Shown: one piece after another, positions 25,442-34,203 of the stretch
Layout of the letters: every line of letters begins with the position of its first letter
How positions within the stretch are numbered: position 1 is the stretch's first letter
Source: Calothrix sp. NIES-4105
GTDB taxonomy: Bacteria; Cyanobacteriota; Cyanobacteriia; Cyanobacteriales; Nostocaceae
Direction: 5' to 3'
Assembly (NCBI RefSeq): GCF_002368415.1
Contig: NZ_AP018290.1
Coordinates: 6,275,614-6,339,613 of the forward strand
Length of the DNA stretch: 64,000 nt
Position numbers and translations under genes: made by a program
Notes under the pieces: model-generated
Databases searched by the model: none
What the model saw: only the letters and a program-made list of their open reading frames with translations
Told to the model about the DNA's origin: nothing

Positions 25442-26725
25442 CTACTCAGCAACAGAACAATAACGATAAGCTTCCTCATCATCATAATCATCTTTCTTTT
25501 GTTCATTAGTCATCACATGAACATTAAAATTACCTCTTGATTCCTGTAAAGATAATAAAGCAACCTTATCATCAGAGAGATAATTTTCACTGATATTCAA
25601 AATATCAAGCTGTTTGACGACTGGACTTTTCAACAAAACATTGGCGCCTGCATCTGTTAGAGTTCCCATTGATAAATCTAAAATTTTAATCGAGTCTATC
25701 AAAGGTGAATTAATTACAGCTTCGGCGATATTATTGGAGTATGTACTATTGCGTAAACCTAAATATACTAGATTTGGAAATACTGTTTTAATTAGTATTG
25801 GGCGTAAATCATCAATCGAGGAATGTCCACCATAATCAGCCGAACCTAACCATAATTCTAGATGTGTTAAATTTGGAAAATCGCAAGCACATATTTGAGC
25901 TATTGTATCAGGATTTAAGCCACCTGTTTCAATAATTAATGCTTCTAAATTATTGTGTACCACTGGACTAAATACTAAACCAGTGCCGCCACGTACTTGT
26001 AATATTTCTAAATTAGGGTATGCTTGTAAGATTGGGCTAATATCGCTTTGTAATATCCAAGATATTTCTGATTCTTGGTAGTGAATATCTCCAATAAACA
26101 ACGCTTTGAGATTTGTGAGTTTATAGGAGGTAGCAACTAACGCTTCGATAATAGTACTTGAACTATAATCAGTGAGTTCTCCACTCCAGGCACCAATAAC
26201 CAATGCTTCGAGTTCAACAGCTTTGGGATGTTGTAAGAGTACTGCTAACTTATCTACTGCACTTTCTTCTTCGTCGTATTCACACCGCAATGCATACGCT
26301 GTATTTACTGGGTCTATAATACCGACTTCGGGATCAAAATCTACAACTTGTCGATTCGCAAATATTGAAGTATTATCTCCCCTATATCCTGGGTAGCGTC
26401 GTAAACGTTCTTCGAGATTCCAGGGTTTATAGTTTTGTAACGCTTGCTTGACTTTTTCGTCGTCTCTTTCTCTTAATAACCAATAAGCCGCGCGTTGAAG
26501 TTGCTTTGACTCCGAATGCAATGCTTGAATTACTAAATCTAAACCAGCATCTTCATAATTCAATGCTTCAGAAAGTGCAGAAATACGTACTTTAATGTCA
26601 GGACTAGTTGCGCGAGCTTTGGCGCCTGAGATTCCTCCTAATACAATACCATCAACGGGAGGTGGCGCCAGACCTCCAAGTACTGCGTCGAAGTCTCCAG
26701 GTTGGTTTGATTTGCTCATTTTCAA
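25442..26725 (-). CDS. HEAT-plus-LRR protein, STM4015-like, paralogue B
   Basis: A 427-residue protein beginning MKMSKSNQPGDFDAVLGG, with the shared GDFDAVLGGLAPPP and VLGGISGAKARAT prefix. Helical repeats follow to about residue 110. The leucine-rich repeats are characteristic of STM4015 proteins (TNLKALFIGDIHYQESEISW, YPNLEILQVRGGTGL, FPNLVYLGLRNSTYS). It ends EEAYRYCSVAE, the family tail. STM4015 proteins are found next to radical SAM or ATP-grasp biosynthetic genes in some bacteria, but I see none adjacent here. It is soluble. The binding target is unknown. Confidence 0.85.
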   Translation of the reverse strand: MKMSKSNQPGDFDAVLGGLAPPPVDGIVLGGISGAKARATSPDIKVRISALSEALNYEDAGLDLVIQALHSESKQLQRAAYWLLRERDDEKVKQALQNYKPWNLEERLRRYPGYRGDNTSIFANRQVVDFDPEVGIIDPVNTAYALRCEYDEEESAVDKLAVLLQHPKAVELEALVIGAWSGELTDYSSSTIIEALVATSYKLTNLKALFIGDIHYQESEISWILQSDISPILQAYPNLEILQVRGGTGLVFSPVVHNNLEALIIETGGLNPDTIAQICACDFPNLTHLELWLGSADYGGHSSIDDLRPILIKTVFPNLVYLGLRNSTYSNNIAEAVINSPLIDSIKILDLSMGTLTDAGANVLLKSPVVKQLDILNISENYLSDDKVALLSLQESRGNFNVHVMTNEQKKDDYDDEEAYRYCSVAE

Positions 26726-26803
26726 ATCATGGTGTTAAGTATATTGTTGTAATTAGTTTGGCACAAAGTTCAAAAAATATACTTATTGTTGATAACAGGT
26801 ATT

Positions 26804-27124
26804 TTAACTATAAGCACTTATAAAGTATCTATGTCGAAGAATTGCCCCAAAATTGGCTAATACACAAATACTTGCCAAACCTAATAAAATGTACGTAGGC
26901 GCCATGACTACTCCAATCATGAACCAAGCAACTACATGCAGTATCATCAGTAAAGCAAAGATACTGGCAATTCCAGCAGATTGCCAAATTTGAACAGCTG
27001 GACGATGCAACAGTGTCAAAATTATTGTCGATGAAGTAGCAAGCAAATTAGCTGGAATTAGAAAGGCACAAATGCTTATGCAGTAAGTGGTTGAGAATTG
27101 AATTAAGGTGTTGAAGTCAAACAT
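26804..27124 (-). CDS. Small multi-pass membrane protein
   Basis: A 106-residue protein starting MFDFNTLIQFSTTYCISICA, with about three or four hydrophobic helices (residues 10-30, 35-50, 55-75 and 78-95). I see no known family. The ATG at 27124 is chosen over an upstream start at 27148 because the first helix begins right after it. It follows the LRR paralogue B region by 78 bp on the same strand but with its own promoter space. The function is unknown. Confidence 0.6.
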   Translation of the reverse strand: MFDFNTLIQFSTTYCISICAFLIPANLLATSSTIILTLLHRPAVQIWQSAGIASIFALLMILHVVAWFMIGVVMAPTYILLGLASICVLANFGAILRHRYFISAYS

Positions 27125-27495
27125 GATTTTTATGGCGAGTGTTTTCAAATCTTATATGTTCTTTGCTTTATACCCTAAACATTCGCGGGACTTTAAGGGA
27201 TTTATAGCTTCCGCTAGATAATAGTTGAGGTATTAGCTATCACAAATGCTTATAACAAGAGCAGGGGTAGTTGAAGGCTTTAGCAGCAAAACGCTGTCCC
27301 CAATAACGTAGTCTTTGGTGGGAGAGAAGTGCGCTCGGAAAAAACTTGGCTTTAACTAGGGCAGTAGTAACGTTGTACATACAGTAAATATCTTTCAACT
27401 ATAGCCCAATTTTTCTGTTATTTTCACCATCTTGAGAGAGAGAAGTAGTTGAGATAGTCTACTAGTATCTAAAACTTCACTATACTTCACCATAC
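27125..27495. other. 371-bp intergenic region left of the tnpB unit
   Basis: No gene is seen. The sequence has no strong repeat or hairpin with a T run. It could include the left part of the tnpB-carrying element, but I cannot mark an end. Confidence 0.45.
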
Positions 27496-27690
27496 CTACT
27501 TATTATGAGTAGGAACAGAATCCCAAACTCCTCTAATCCACCTTTCCACATATTCACTCACGCTCAGTTTTTTAGCCTTAGCCCTAGTCTTTAAATCATT
27601 CCAAGCTGTATCAGTGAGCATTATCTCGTGCCCTTTCTTGACTTCATCATAAAATACAGGAATATCTTTTGTTCTTTTTATTTTTTTCAT
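27496..27690 (-). CDS. Small ribbon-helix-helix protein divergent from tnpB
   Basis: A 64-residue protein with basic start MKKIKRTKD. Its C-terminal half looks like a ribbon-helix-helix unit: strand HEIMLT, helix DTAWNDLKTRAKAKKL, turn SVS and helix EYVERWIRG. It starts 72 bp from the divergent tnpB, and an inverted repeat AGAATA / TATTCT lies between the two starts. It may be a repressor of tnpB or of itself; this is inference from layout. Alternatively it is a leftover antitoxin-like gene unrelated to the transposon. Confidence 0.6.
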   Translation of the reverse strand: MKKIKRTKDIPVFYDEVKKGHEIMLTDTAWNDLKTRAKAKKLSVSEYVERWIRGVWDSVPTHNK

Positions 27691-27698
27691 TTATCCTC

Positions 27699-27734
27699 TT
27701 GACTTGAACAGAATACCAGGATATTCTATTGACA
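27699..27734. promoter_or_regulatory. Divergent promoter region with a possible operator
   Basis: Between the starts of the RHH gene and tnpB lie TTGACT (27699), the inverted repeat AGAATACCAGGATATTCT (27710-27727) and TTGACA (27729). The TTGACA can serve as the -35 of the plus-strand tnpB promoter. The palindrome is placed as an operator would be. No -10 is convincing. Confidence 0.45.
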
Positions 27735-27762
27735 GTACAGGAAATAAGGGTGTAGGTCAAGT

Positions 27763-28981
27763 ATGTACGCATTAAAGAGGGAATTAAAGCTCAATAATAA
27801 AGAGAAAACTCTAATGCGCGGCATGGCAGGATTCAGAAGATTTGTTTATAACTTCGGTTTAGAGATGTTAAAAGCATCTTGGGGTATGACCGGGATACAA
27901 GCTTCTGATTCGGTTCGTTTAAATGAAATTAAAAAAGTTTTTACGAATCATGTCATGACGTTACCTGAATATGCCTGGAGTCGGAATTATTCGCTTCCCC
28001 ATCTATCAATCAGCATTTCAAGCCTTGGGAGAAGCAGTCGCAAGGTGGAGAAAAGGACTAGCTGAGTTTCCAGTTTTAGCTACTAAAAAGAAGGGAGATT
28101 CATTTACAGTTTATAAAGCCAACGCCGTTTATCCTAAAAAGGGAGAGTCAGCTTTACCTTTTACAAATCGTGTTGTAATCGAACCTGGTAGAAAAATTAA
28201 TTTACCTGGAATAGGCATGGTTAGGTCAAAGGAAAAAGTAGATTTTTATTACTCATCGCAAACTTTTACCGTAACTCGAACTGCCGATAAATGGTTTGTA
28301 TCCTCGAACATAGACGCTCTCCGTGTACCACCAATCATACATAAAGTCGAGAAAGTAGGCATTGATTTGGGCGTTAAAACCTTTGCAACATTATCCGATA
28401 ATTCTACAATCACTGCTCCACCGGAATTGAAAAAAGCAAAAACCAAGCTATCCAAGGAACAGTGGCGAAATCGGAATAAACAGTTTGGTAATAGGAAACA
28501 AGGTGTACGTGCGTCCGAAAATGCCAAAAAATTCTTTGACTCTGTTGCAAGCAAACATGCTCATATCGCAAACATTCGTAGAGACTTCTTGCAGAAAACT
28601 ACTACAGAAATTAGCTTGAAGTACTACAAAATTCGTGTTGAAGACTTGAACGTGTCAGGCATGGTAGCCAACCACAAGCTCGCAGAAGCCGTATCTAGTT
28701 TAGGATTATATGAGTTCCGGAGAATGCTTGATTATAAGCAATCTCACTACGGTACTAAGCTAGAGGTTATGGATAGGTGGTATCCAAGTTCTAAGACTTG
28801 TTCTGTGTGTGGATACGTGCAGGACATGAAATTATCTGACCGTGTTTTTAATTGTGGCGCCTGTAACTTTTCCATAGACCGTGATTTAAATGCAGCAATT
28901 AACCTTGAAAAAGCTGACAACCATTTAGCCAAACCAAAGGTCAAAAAAAGCATCAAAAAGTCTAAGAAAAAAGCAAGCTAA
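27763..28981 (+). pseudogene. tnpB: tnpB (IS200/IS605 OrfB family) with one frameshift
   Basis: Two overlapping frames encode one TnpB. Residues 1-72 (MYALKRELKLNNKEK to LPEYAW) are in one frame. The remainder, from about 27997, is in the frame shifted by one base. Removing one C from CCCC at 27997-28000 restores EYAWSRNYSLPIYQSAFQ. The catalytic residues of the RuvC-like nuclease are present: Asp in VGIDLGVKTFATLS, Glu in IRVEDLNVSGM and Asp in FSIDRDLNAA. The zinc finger CSVCGYV / CGACN is present. The sites are intact except for the one-base shift, so it is a recent lesion, a programmed shift or a sequence error. No tnpA is seen. Confidence 0.88.
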
Positions 28982-29160
28982 AATTTAAAATTTTCAAGTA
29001 TCGTAGTGACTCTGGCTTGGAGTTGAAGCCTCAAGGAGGAAAACGTCTGTGGATTGGAAGGAGCCGACTCCCCAGGTTGAAGCAGAAACTAAACATTGAA
29101 TCTCCACTCCCAAAGGAAGTAGGTAGGTTTGAGTAAGTTTTAGAGAGCAGCCAATCACGA
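28982..29160 (+). ncRNA. Possible right-end region (omega RNA) of the tnpB element
   Basis: TnpB elements usually carry their guide RNA in the last part of tnpB and the bases beyond, ending at the right end of the element. The region after the stop contains hairpin-like, G/A-rich sequence such as GGCTTGGAGTTGAAGCC and TGGATTGGAAGGAGCC. The expected place and the structure suggest an RNA, but I cannot define its end or prove it. Confidence 0.35.
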
Positions 29161-29268
29161 AATCTATAACCTGTTATATTTTTAAGGATTGTTAAGAAAT
29201 TATGTGCTTTTATGCAAATAACTTCTCCTTGGTAATATAGCCGTTTTCTTCGCAATCTAAAAATAAAG

Positions 29269-29400
29269 TCAGGACTTACGCATTTTAACGAAAAACTGTC
29301 CCTAGCGAGTGTAGCGAAGCGCGAAACGAAGAATCTCCGAGATACTTCGCTACACTCCATGTAGCGAAGTATGACATTCTAGACTTTGCGTAAGTCCTGA
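29269..29400. mobile_element. MITE-like element with 14-bp terminal inverted repeats
   Basis: The 132-bp segment starts TCAGGACTTACGCA and ends TGCGTAAGTCCTGA, perfect inverted repeats. The centre holds an inverted TAGCGAAG / CTTCGCTA pair and no open frame. The flanks suggest a short duplication (AAG). It is the type of non-autonomous element that would move with a transposase elsewhere in the genome. Confidence 0.8.
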
Positions 29401-29750
29401 AAGTTATATTTGCATAAAGAATTAATATTAATTACTCCTTTTAGTAGATGTGGAAGCAAACAGGAAATGATTACTGTTTTGACAAACTCACATTTTAATA
29501 ACTGACAGTTTTTGCCTTCCAGCATAATACAAAATTATTATACATTTATAATCATTTGATTTGAATGTATAAAAATTTTCCATACAGCCTACCTTGTTAG
29601 TCGGATTATAAAACCTATTTCATCAACGCTGGATTTATATTTGTTAAGGTCGTTTGCATCACACAATCCGACCTTTGCAAAAAGTTTTACACATCCGCTT
29701 GTGTCACTATTGACCAAACTTGCGATAAAGATTTTAAGAAAAAGGCTTTT
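29401..29750. other. 350-bp region upstream of the radical SAM gene
   Basis: AT-rich DNA with no clear frame or repeat. It should include the radical SAM promoter, but nothing specific is placed. Confidence 0.4.
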
Positions 29751-31304
29751 ATGAAAACACTCTTGCTCTACCCCCAATTTCCCCAGTCTTTCTGGTCTTA
29801 TAATCGTGCAATGGAAATGGCAGGACTAAAGGCAGTTATTCCCCCCTTGGGAATTATTACTGTTGCAGCGCTGCTACCGTTAGATTGGGAAATTAGATTT
29901 TATGACCGCAATGTCAGTTTAGAAACAGAGGCAGACTGGGAGTGGTGTGACTTGGTAATTCTCTCTGCCATGCTGGCGCAAAAACCAGATTTCCACGCCC
30001 TAATTCAAAAAGCTGTGCGTTTAGGCAAAAAAGTAGCAGTTGGTGGACCATACCCCACGTCTGTGCCGCAAGATGCTCTTGGCTCTGGAGCGGATTACTT
30101 AATTTTAGATGAGGGGGAGATGACGGTTCCACAGTTCTTGGAAGCTATCGGTCAAGGCAAAGCTCAAGGAATCTTCCGCTCCATAGAGAAGCCCGATGTT
30201 ACTACTAGCCCTATACCTCGCTTTGACCTACTTGAGCGGGATGCCTACTTCATGATGGCAATTCAATTTTCTCGCGGTTGTCCCTTCAATTGCGAATTTT
30301 GTGACATTATTTCCCTTTATGGTCGCAAACCGCGTACTAAAGAACCGAATCAAACCTTGGCAGAGCTACAAACCCTTTATGATTTAGGTTGGCGAGGGTC
30401 ACTGTTTATTGTCGATGACAACTTTATTGGGAATCAGCGTAATGTCAAACGCTTCTTACGAGAATTAATACCTTGGATGAAGCAACACAATTATCCCTTC
30501 ACCTTTATAACCGAAGCCTCTGTGAATTTAGCAGAAGATGATGAACTGCTATCTCTCATGGCAGAAGCAGGGTTCTATGCTGTCTTTCTCGGAATTGAAA
30601 CTCCCGACCAAGACAGTCTTGTCGTAACGCGCAAAATGCAAAATACACGCAACCCATTAGTAGAAGCTTGTCAAAAAATAAACAAAGCGGGACTGCTGAT
30701 TTATGCAGGGTTTATCCTCGGTTTTGATGGAGAACGCTCTGGTGCGGGTGAACGAATTCAAGCCTTTGTTGAACAAACCAGTATTCCTCAACCCATGTTG
30801 GGCATCCTCCAAGCCTTGCCTAACACAGCGCTCTGGAACCGACTCCAAACAGAGGAGCGTTTAATTGAAGGCGCCGGCATCACGGCTACGGGCGACCAGA
30901 ATACCCTGATGAATTTCGTTCCTACTCGCCCGATCGCCGAAATTGCTAGAGAGTATGTTGAAGGCTTCTGGACGTTATACGAACCTCCCAACTATCTGAG
31001 ACGATGTTTTCAGCAGTGCCTCAATATTGCTCCTTCTTCTAGGCGAACACAAACCATGCGACTACCTTGGGGTAAGGAGTTGCGACTTATTGTCCAGTTA
31101 ATCTGGCATCAGGGTTTACGACGACCTGAAATTCGAGGTCAGTTTTGGCGCCAACTATGGACGCTTCTGCTTAGAAAGCCTCAAGTTCTGAATATGTATT
31201 TGGGGCTATGCGCTACGGGAGAGCATTTTTGGGAATATCGAGTTTTAGCCAAGGAACGGATAACTCAACAGCTAGGCTACGATGCGTTTTCCTTGAAAGC
31301 GTAA
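29751..31304 (+). CDS. B12-binding radical SAM protein (DUF4070 type)
   Basis: A 517-residue protein. The N-terminal 140 residues form a cobalamin-binding-like Rossmann domain (VAVGGPYPTSVPQDAL, ADYLILDEGEMTVPQFL). The radical SAM core carries the cluster motif CPFNCEFC with Cys177, Cys181 and Cys184. DUF4070-like helical sequence closes the C terminus. Such enzymes often methylate or rearrange unactivated carbons, but the substrate is unknown and I see no biosynthetic neighbours. GC content and codon use look slightly higher than around it, so recent transfer is possible. It starts with ATG at 29751. Confidence 0.9.
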   Translation: MKTLLLYPQFPQSFWSYNRAMEMAGLKAVIPPLGIITVAALLPLDWEIRFYDRNVSLETEADWEWCDLVILSAMLAQKPDFHALIQKAVRLGKKVAVGGPYPTSVPQDALGSGADYLILDEGEMTVPQFLEAIGQGKAQGIFRSIEKPDVTTSPIPRFDLLERDAYFMMAIQFSRGCPFNCEFCDIISLYGRKPRTKEPNQTLAELQTLYDLGWRGSLFIVDDNFIGNQRNVKRFLRELIPWMKQHNYPFTFITEASVNLAEDDELLSLMAEAGFYAVFLGIETPDQDSLVVTRKMQNTRNPLVEACQKINKAGLLIYAGFILGFDGERSGAGERIQAFVEQTSIPQPMLGILQALPNTALWNRLQTEERLIEGAGITATGDQNTLMNFVPTRPIAEIAREYVEGFWTLYEPPNYLRRCFQQCLNIAPSSRRTQTMRLPWGKELRLIVQLIWHQGLRRPEIRGQFWRQLWTLLLRKPQVLNMYLGLCATGEHFWEYRVLAKERITQQLGYDAFSLKA

Positions 31305-31397
31305 ATTTGTGATTAATTCAGTTTTAATACCTTAAATCAAATGTCACAGCTTTAATTATTAAATAACTACAGCAGATTGCGTGTTCATGCAATACAT

Positions 31398-31423
31398 GTA
31401 GAGACTAACATGTTAGTCTCTAC
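31398..31423. repeat. GTAGAGAC-family palindrome, 26-bp form
   Basis: A perfect inverted repeat GTAGAGACTAACA / TGTTAGTCTCTAC. This copy has a shorter centre (TAACATGTTA). It lies 94 bp after the radical SAM gene. Confidence 0.92.
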
Positions 31424-31472
31424 GGGGTTTTGGGTATTATGCGTGTACTTCATCTACCCGAAATCTGCTGTA

Positions 31473-31742
31473 TTACAAATAACACAAGGAACTTGCGTCT
31501 ATTTTAGTAATAGCTTTATTAAGTTTGAGGCTGCGACCCATACACTCAATTCCCGAAAGCGCCTGAATTGCAACTATTTCTTCAGCATCTGTTGCCATTT
31601 CTACGAAAGCACATCCTCTCTTCTTACCTGTTTTCTTATTGATAGGCAATCGAACTCTCTTAACAGTTCCATATTCTGAAAATATCTGTTTGAGGTCTAA
31701 TTCATTAACTTCATAAGACAAATTACTAACGTAAACTGACAT
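31473..31742 (-). CDS. RRM RNA-binding protein (Rbp family)
   Basis: An 89-residue protein that is one RNA-recognition motif. RNP2 is VYVSNL at 3-8 and RNP1 is KRGCAFVEM at 41-49, with the usual beta-alpha-beta order. Cyanobacterial Rbp proteins bind RNA, are often cold-induced and help place mRNAs. The short tail after residue 78 (AITKIDASSLCYL) has no glycine-rich domain. It precedes nothing on its own strand within 90 bp except the zinc-ribbon gene upstream. Confidence 0.93.
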   Translation of the reverse strand: MSVYVSNLSYEVNELDLKQIFSEYGTVKRVRLPINKKTGKKRGCAFVEMATDAEEIVAIQALSGIECMGRSLKLNKAITKIDASSLCYL

Positions 31743-31822
31743 AAAAAGCCTCTCAGATTATTTGGTTTGTTAATTGAACACAGCACCGAATTCGCAAGCA
31801 TCAAAATTCAAGAGATTTACCT

Positions 31823-32038
31823 CTAATGTAATACTGAATAAACTGGCATCTCTTGGTAACAGTGACTACAACGCCAATAAATCCCTCTCAAGCTTATATG
31901 GCGAAGCAAAGTATAAGAGCAGCAAGGACAAATAGACTTATCGACCATAAGTTGCTTGGTATATATGACTGTATTTTTCTGACTAATTCTAGTTATAGAA
32001 CTAGATAGCCTTTGAAAAGAGTTATTTAATAATTGCAT
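31823..32038 (-). CDS. Small zinc-ribbon protein, second member
   Basis: A 71-residue protein starting MQLLNNSFQRLSSSI, with the cysteine pairs CPCCSYTLLRHI and CSHCYQEMP. It resembles the protein at 3629-3814 (shared CPCC, LLRHI, YWxC, and Q-E after the second pair). The ATG at 32038 is chosen over an upstream start at 32089. It is 80 bp upstream of the rbp gene on the same strand, so the two may form an operon with an RNA-related role, but this is inference. Confidence 0.7.
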   Translation of the reverse strand: MQLLNNSFQRLSSSITRISQKNTVIYTKQLMVDKSICPCCSYTLLRHISLRGIYWRCSHCYQEMPVYSVLH

Positions 32039-32720
32039 TTTGACCTCATTTTTGTTAAAAAATAGCTCAATCACTCTAAACACCAACAATTTGTGATTGA
32101 ATTTATGGGATTTTAGCTCTGAAATTTTAAAAATCTCGATTTTAGCCTTCTAAAGCTTTTAAGCATTTAGCTATGTCTTTTTTGTTTAATAACTTTGGCT
32201 CTAACTCTAAATCTACAAGACCAGCTTGCGTCCTTACAAGACAACTATAGGGATTTAAGTAAAATTTCCAAAAACTATACGGGCTATGAAACCCTCTCAT
32301 CTAGACAGCCCAACTTAACCAAATACGATAGATTAGCTACATAAACTTACATACACCACATGAGCCAACCTAATAAAGAATAAAGTTTTAGATTCGGGAA
32401 AGCTTCTATGGCAATGTTGTCTATGCCGTAGTTACGTAACCGAAAATAATTCTCTTGGTTTTTATCATAGCATAAAATATGTAATTATGCTTTACTATCC
32501 TGCAATGCCTAGCTTCATCGGTGGCAATCTTACCCCAGACAGCAATAAACTTATTAATTTCCTAATAGCTCAATTCTGTATATAGCAATCCTATATGAGT
32601 TGTAAAAAATTATATCCACGTAGAGACGCGATTAATCGCGTCTCTACTATCTAATGCTGAGGGCGCTATAACCTAGAACTATACAGCATTAGATTTCTGC
32701 ATGGGAATCAATTCTAAATA
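32039..32720. other. 682-bp intergenic region with one palindrome
   Basis: No gene is seen. The segment at 32583 begins TATAGCAATCCTATATGAG, a motif also near 14884, and runs into the palindrome at 32620-32647. Elsewhere it is AT-rich without clear structure. Confidence 0.55.
32620..32647. repeat. GTAGAGAC-family palindrome with ATTAAT centre
   Basis: A perfect 28-bp inverted repeat GTAGAGACGCGATT / AATCGCGTCTCTAC in the spacer after the LRR paralogue C gene. The same 28 bp recurs at 34105-34132. Confidence 0.95.
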
Positions 32721-33977
32721 TTACTCTGCTACCGAACAATAGCGACCATTAATATAATAATCTTCCTCTTCTTCCTTTTGTGCTTCCGCAATTACTTCCA
32801 CATCTAGCTTTGAAAACTTTTCTACTACTTTTTCAGACAAAAAGTTCTCAGATAAATTTAGCATATCAAGATTATTTATTCTCGGACGCTCTAATAAAAA
32901 TTGTCCTGCATCGTCTCCCAAAGTTCCCATAGATAAATCAAGTATGCTAATCGAGTCAAGTAAAGGAGAATGGACAATAGCATGGACTATTTCATCAGTA
33001 AATTCGCTATTCCGCAAACCTAAATAGTTCAAGTTGGGAAAAATTAAATCTTCGACAATTGGCTTGACATTTTCTATCCAAGCGTCTCCACCATAGTTAG
33101 AACTACCAAACCATATTTCTAAATGTTCTAGTGCTGGTAGATTCATCGAACATATTTCATCTACGGTAACTCGACTTAACCCACCTGTCTCTACAATCAA
33201 AGCTCTCAGGTTATCGTGTCGTACAGGAGGATTAAATGCTAGACAACTTCCTCCCCTTACCTGTAAAACTTCTAATTTGGGATACGCGCGCAGTATTGGA
33301 CTAATATCGCTTTGCATTATCCAAGAAATTTCACAGTCTTCACTGGTCATATCACCAATAAAAATGGCTTTGAGATTTGTCAAGCGATTTTTTGCTTCTA
33401 CCAAAGCATCAACAATACTGCTGGAACTATCATCGTATGGTTCGTTCCACATGCCAATGACCAATGCTTCTAACTGAGCTGCGTTTGGGTCATCTAATAA
33501 TTCAGCTATCTGAGTTGTCATATTTTTTTCATGATCAGATGATGAATATTCGCAGCGAAGTGCATACGCTTTATTTACGGGGTCTGCGATACCTGTAACT
33601 GGGTTAAAATCAACAATTTTCCGGTTTGCAAACATTTCGTTATTTTCACGTCGTGGTAAGCGTTCTTCCAATACCCACGGTTTATATGCTTGCAACGCTT
33701 GTTGAATTTTCGGTTCCGCGCGATTCTTCAGTATTTTATATGCAAGGCGCCGTACTATATTAGATTCGTCGCGTAGACTTTGAATTACTATATCTAACCC
33801 TTCTTCTCCGTACTTTAGTGCTTCCCTAAGTGCGGCAACTCGTGTTTGTGTGACTGGGTTTGATAAACGACGCTTTATACCCTCAACTCCACCAAGCACT
33901 ACACTATCTATTGGTGGTGGGAAATTTCCACCTAGCACTGGATCGAAGTCTCTGGGCTGGTTTTGATTATTGGGCAT
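32721..33977 (-). CDS. HEAT-plus-LRR protein, STM4015-like, paralogue C
   Basis: A 418-residue member of the same family as 25442. It has the RDFDPVLGGNFPPP and VVLGGVEGIKRRL prefix, helical repeats, then leucine-rich repeats (TNLKAIFIGDMTSEDCEISW, YPKLEVLQVRGGSCL, FPNLNYLGLRNSEFT) and the tail YINGRYCSVAE. It is separated from paralogues A and B by the tnpB, radical SAM and RRM genes, so the family has spread over about 10 kb. It is soluble and its target is unknown. Confidence 0.85.
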   Translation of the reverse strand: MPNNQNQPRDFDPVLGGNFPPPIDSVVLGGVEGIKRRLSNPVTQTRVAALREALKYGEEGLDIVIQSLRDESNIVRRLAYKILKNRAEPKIQQALQAYKPWVLEERLPRRENNEMFANRKIVDFNPVTGIADPVNKAYALRCEYSSSDHEKNMTTQIAELLDDPNAAQLEALVIGMWNEPYDDSSSSIVDALVEAKNRLTNLKAIFIGDMTSEDCEISWIMQSDISPILRAYPKLEVLQVRGGSCLAFNPPVRHDNLRALIVETGGLSRVTVDEICSMNLPALEHLEIWFGSSNYGGDAWIENVKPIVEDLIFPNLNYLGLRNSEFTDEIVHAIVHSPLLDSISILDLSMGTLGDDAGQFLLERPRINNLDMLNLSENFLSEKVVEKFSKLDVEVIAEAQKEEEEDYYINGRYCSVAE

Positions 33978-34104
33978 TATGCTTCACCTTTGCACTCATG
34001 CTTATTTTTCCCCATGTTGACGAGATTATTCGGCGCCAAGACTTAACTTTACAAACTCTTATTAAATATAATAGTACTAGTGTTTTATGATAATGGCAAT
34101 ACAT

Positions 34105-34132
34105 GTAGAGACGCGATTAATCGCGTCTCTAC
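34105..34132. repeat. GTAGAGAC-family palindrome, identical to 32620-32647
   Basis: A perfect 28-bp inverted repeat in the gap before the DUF2997 gene. A start codon upstream in this frame (34087) would translate the repeat, so I do not use it. Confidence 0.95.
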
Positions 34133-34203
34133 AGACGATGATTGCCGATTATGGTAATAAAATGTTAGAACCCAAGATATGTAGGATGCAGGGGGTTAAA
34201 TTT

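Noticed and set aside
29031-29360. Minus-strand frame of 109 codons
   Set aside because: It runs through the MITE-like repeat and the tnpB right end; its composition is not protein-like.
34087-34203. Longer N terminus for the DUF2997 protein
   Set aside because: The extension translates the GTAGAGAC palindrome, and family members start near MAEYQKIEYKIG.
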